16,115 nt of DNA from Bacteroidales bacterium UBA4073 (GTDB lineage Bacteria > Bacteroidota > Bacteroidia > Bacteroidales > Tenuifilaceae). A program made the position numbers and the translations under genes. The stretch lies in NCBI GenBank assembly GCA_002383425.1, contig DFYV01000071.1, positions 13,732-29,846 of the forward strand. The letters are read 5' to 3'. The notes under the pieces were generated by a model. The model was not told the DNA's origin. It ran no database searches and saw nothing but the letters and a program-made list of their open reading frames with translations. Of the stretch, positions 15,621 through 16,115 are shown piece by piece (position 1 is the stretch's first letter; each line of letters opens with the position of its first letter).

Positions 15621-15824
15621 TCAGAATAGCCTTGGATAATCCTGGTCGAATTTGTTCAGTATTTTCGATATGATAGCCTCACGCAAAAATTTCGATTTAT
15701 TCCTTACTTTGTATCGCTTACAGTAATGGTTAATTGCTTCTAACTCACAGGTATTGAATAGGATTTCTTTTCGATGAACTCGCTTGAGCTTTTCGGTATT
15801 GAACCCTCTACGTAGGCTATTCAT
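15621..15824 (-). CDS. Small ribbon-helix-helix-like protein
   Basis: 67 residues from the ATG at 15824; the longer reading would need a TTG at 15854. The C-terminal half fits a ribbon-helix-helix fold: a strand RKEILFN, a helix CELEAINHYCKRYKV, then NKSKFLREAIISKILNKF, ending in DQDYPRLF. I recall similar short proteins with a YPxLF end in Bacteroidales, with no assigned role. RHH proteins bind DNA as dimers, as repressors, antitoxins or relaxosome helpers. No toxin or relaxase gene is adjacent here, so a stand-alone regulator is the simplest reading. The strand RKEILFN is less basic than usual, so DNA binding is inference. It converges with the receptor gene. Confidence 0.68.
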   Translation of the reverse strand: MNSLRRGFNTEKLKRVHRKEILFNTCELEAINHYCKRYKVRNKSKFLREAIISKILNKFDQDYPRLF

Positions 15825-16013
15825 TTGTAAAATACTTTTTTGCAAAAAAAACAACTTTTTGTATTTATGCCATCTAAAATGCCAATAGTTATTAAAAAGT
15901 TTTTAACAATTGCTATATGTAGTATTAGCTAAATTACTATAAAATAGATATATACACATTGTGTTTACTCATGAACCGGTTAATTCTTTTTTTGAGATGA
16001 TAAGAGATTATAG
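15825..16013. other. AT-rich spacer without a visible gene
   Basis: No ORF or clear promoter match was found on either strand. The promoter of the small RHH-like gene must lie here on the minus strand. Confidence 0.5.
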
Positions 16014-16091
16014 TTGATGGTTGATGGTTGATGGTTGATGGTTGATGGTTGATGGTTGATGGTTGATGGTTGTTCGTTGTTTGTTGTTCGG
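16014..16091. repeat. Tandem array of eight 7-bp units (TTGATGG) plus GTTGTTCG block
   Basis: 16014-16069 is eight perfect head-to-tail copies of TTGATGG, followed at 16070-16091 by a TTGTTCGTTGTTTGTTG run. These are the reverse complements of the CATCAAC and CGAACAA words in the left part of the window. A perfect 7-bp array is likely to vary in copy number between strains. Confidence 0.92.
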
Positions 16092-16115
16092 AAAAAGGAA
16101 TCTTTAATTCGTAAT

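Noticed and set aside
15621..15854. Toxin-antitoxin module around the RHH-like protein
   Set aside because: No second small gene lies within 150 bp on the same strand; the neighbour is a convergent receptor gene.
16014..16069. CRISPR array
   Set aside because: The units are 7 bp with no spacers between them; it is a simple tandem repeat. The other repeat blocks also lack 20-50 bp repeats with unique spacers.

Overview
The window looks like a chromosomal segment of a Bacteroidota bacterium, most likely an anaerobic relative of Bacteroidales/Marinilabiliales. The signs are two TonB-dependent outer-membrane receptors (one with an N-terminal carboxypeptidase-regulatory-like domain), -7 elements of the Bacteroidota type (TAnnTTTG), few recognisable Shine-Dalgarno sequences, an indolepyruvate:ferredoxin oxidoreductase pair, and spacers packed with short repeats (CATCAAC, CGAACAA, GTTAGAA types). 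The genus cannot be fixed from the sequence alone. No rRNA, tRNA, CRISPR array, transposase or integrase was seen.

Layout. 1-286: repeat-rich spacer with a near-perfect GC-rich palindrome. 287-2314 (+): BtuB-like TonB-dependent receptor. 2315-2865: gene-free spacer with two hairpin repeats and another CATCAAC/CGAACAA block. 2866-5428 (-): a two-gene unit, a secreted M28 metallopeptidase with PA and PDZ domains followed by an unrecognised multi-pass membrane protein. 5533-7534 (+): a divergent two-gene unit, a small multi-pass membrane protein overlapping a membrane protein fused to a THEP1-type P-loop NTPase. 7499-9550 (-): a CPA2-type cation:proton antiporter with a UspA-like tail; its 3' end overlaps the fusion gene convergently by 36 bp. 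9635-11854 (-): iorA-iorB. 11855-12317: spacer with a 9-bp tandem repeat. 12318-12725 (-): YjbQ/UPF0047 protein. 12726-13140: spacer with a hairpin, 10-bp repeats in inverted arms, and a promoter-like element. 13141-15600 (+): second TonB-dependent receptor. 15621-15824 (-): small ribbon-helix-helix-like protein. 15825-16115: gene-free tail with a 7-bp tandem repeat.

Function. Most genes are core metabolism or envelope functions: nutrient uptake at the outer membrane, periplasmic peptide breakdown, ferredoxin-dependent aromatic 2-oxoacid oxidation, and ion homeostasis. Peptidase and IorAB together would suit an amino-acid-fermenting anaerobe, but they are not in one operon. The least explained element is the 5533-7534 unit. 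Its second protein appears to combine two polytopic membrane modules with a C-terminal THEP1-like ATPase, which resembles an ECF-type transporter built as one chain with an unusual ATPase. That reading is a hypothesis. The other unusual aspect is the density of repeats, including inverted copies of one composite repeat at the two ends of the window.
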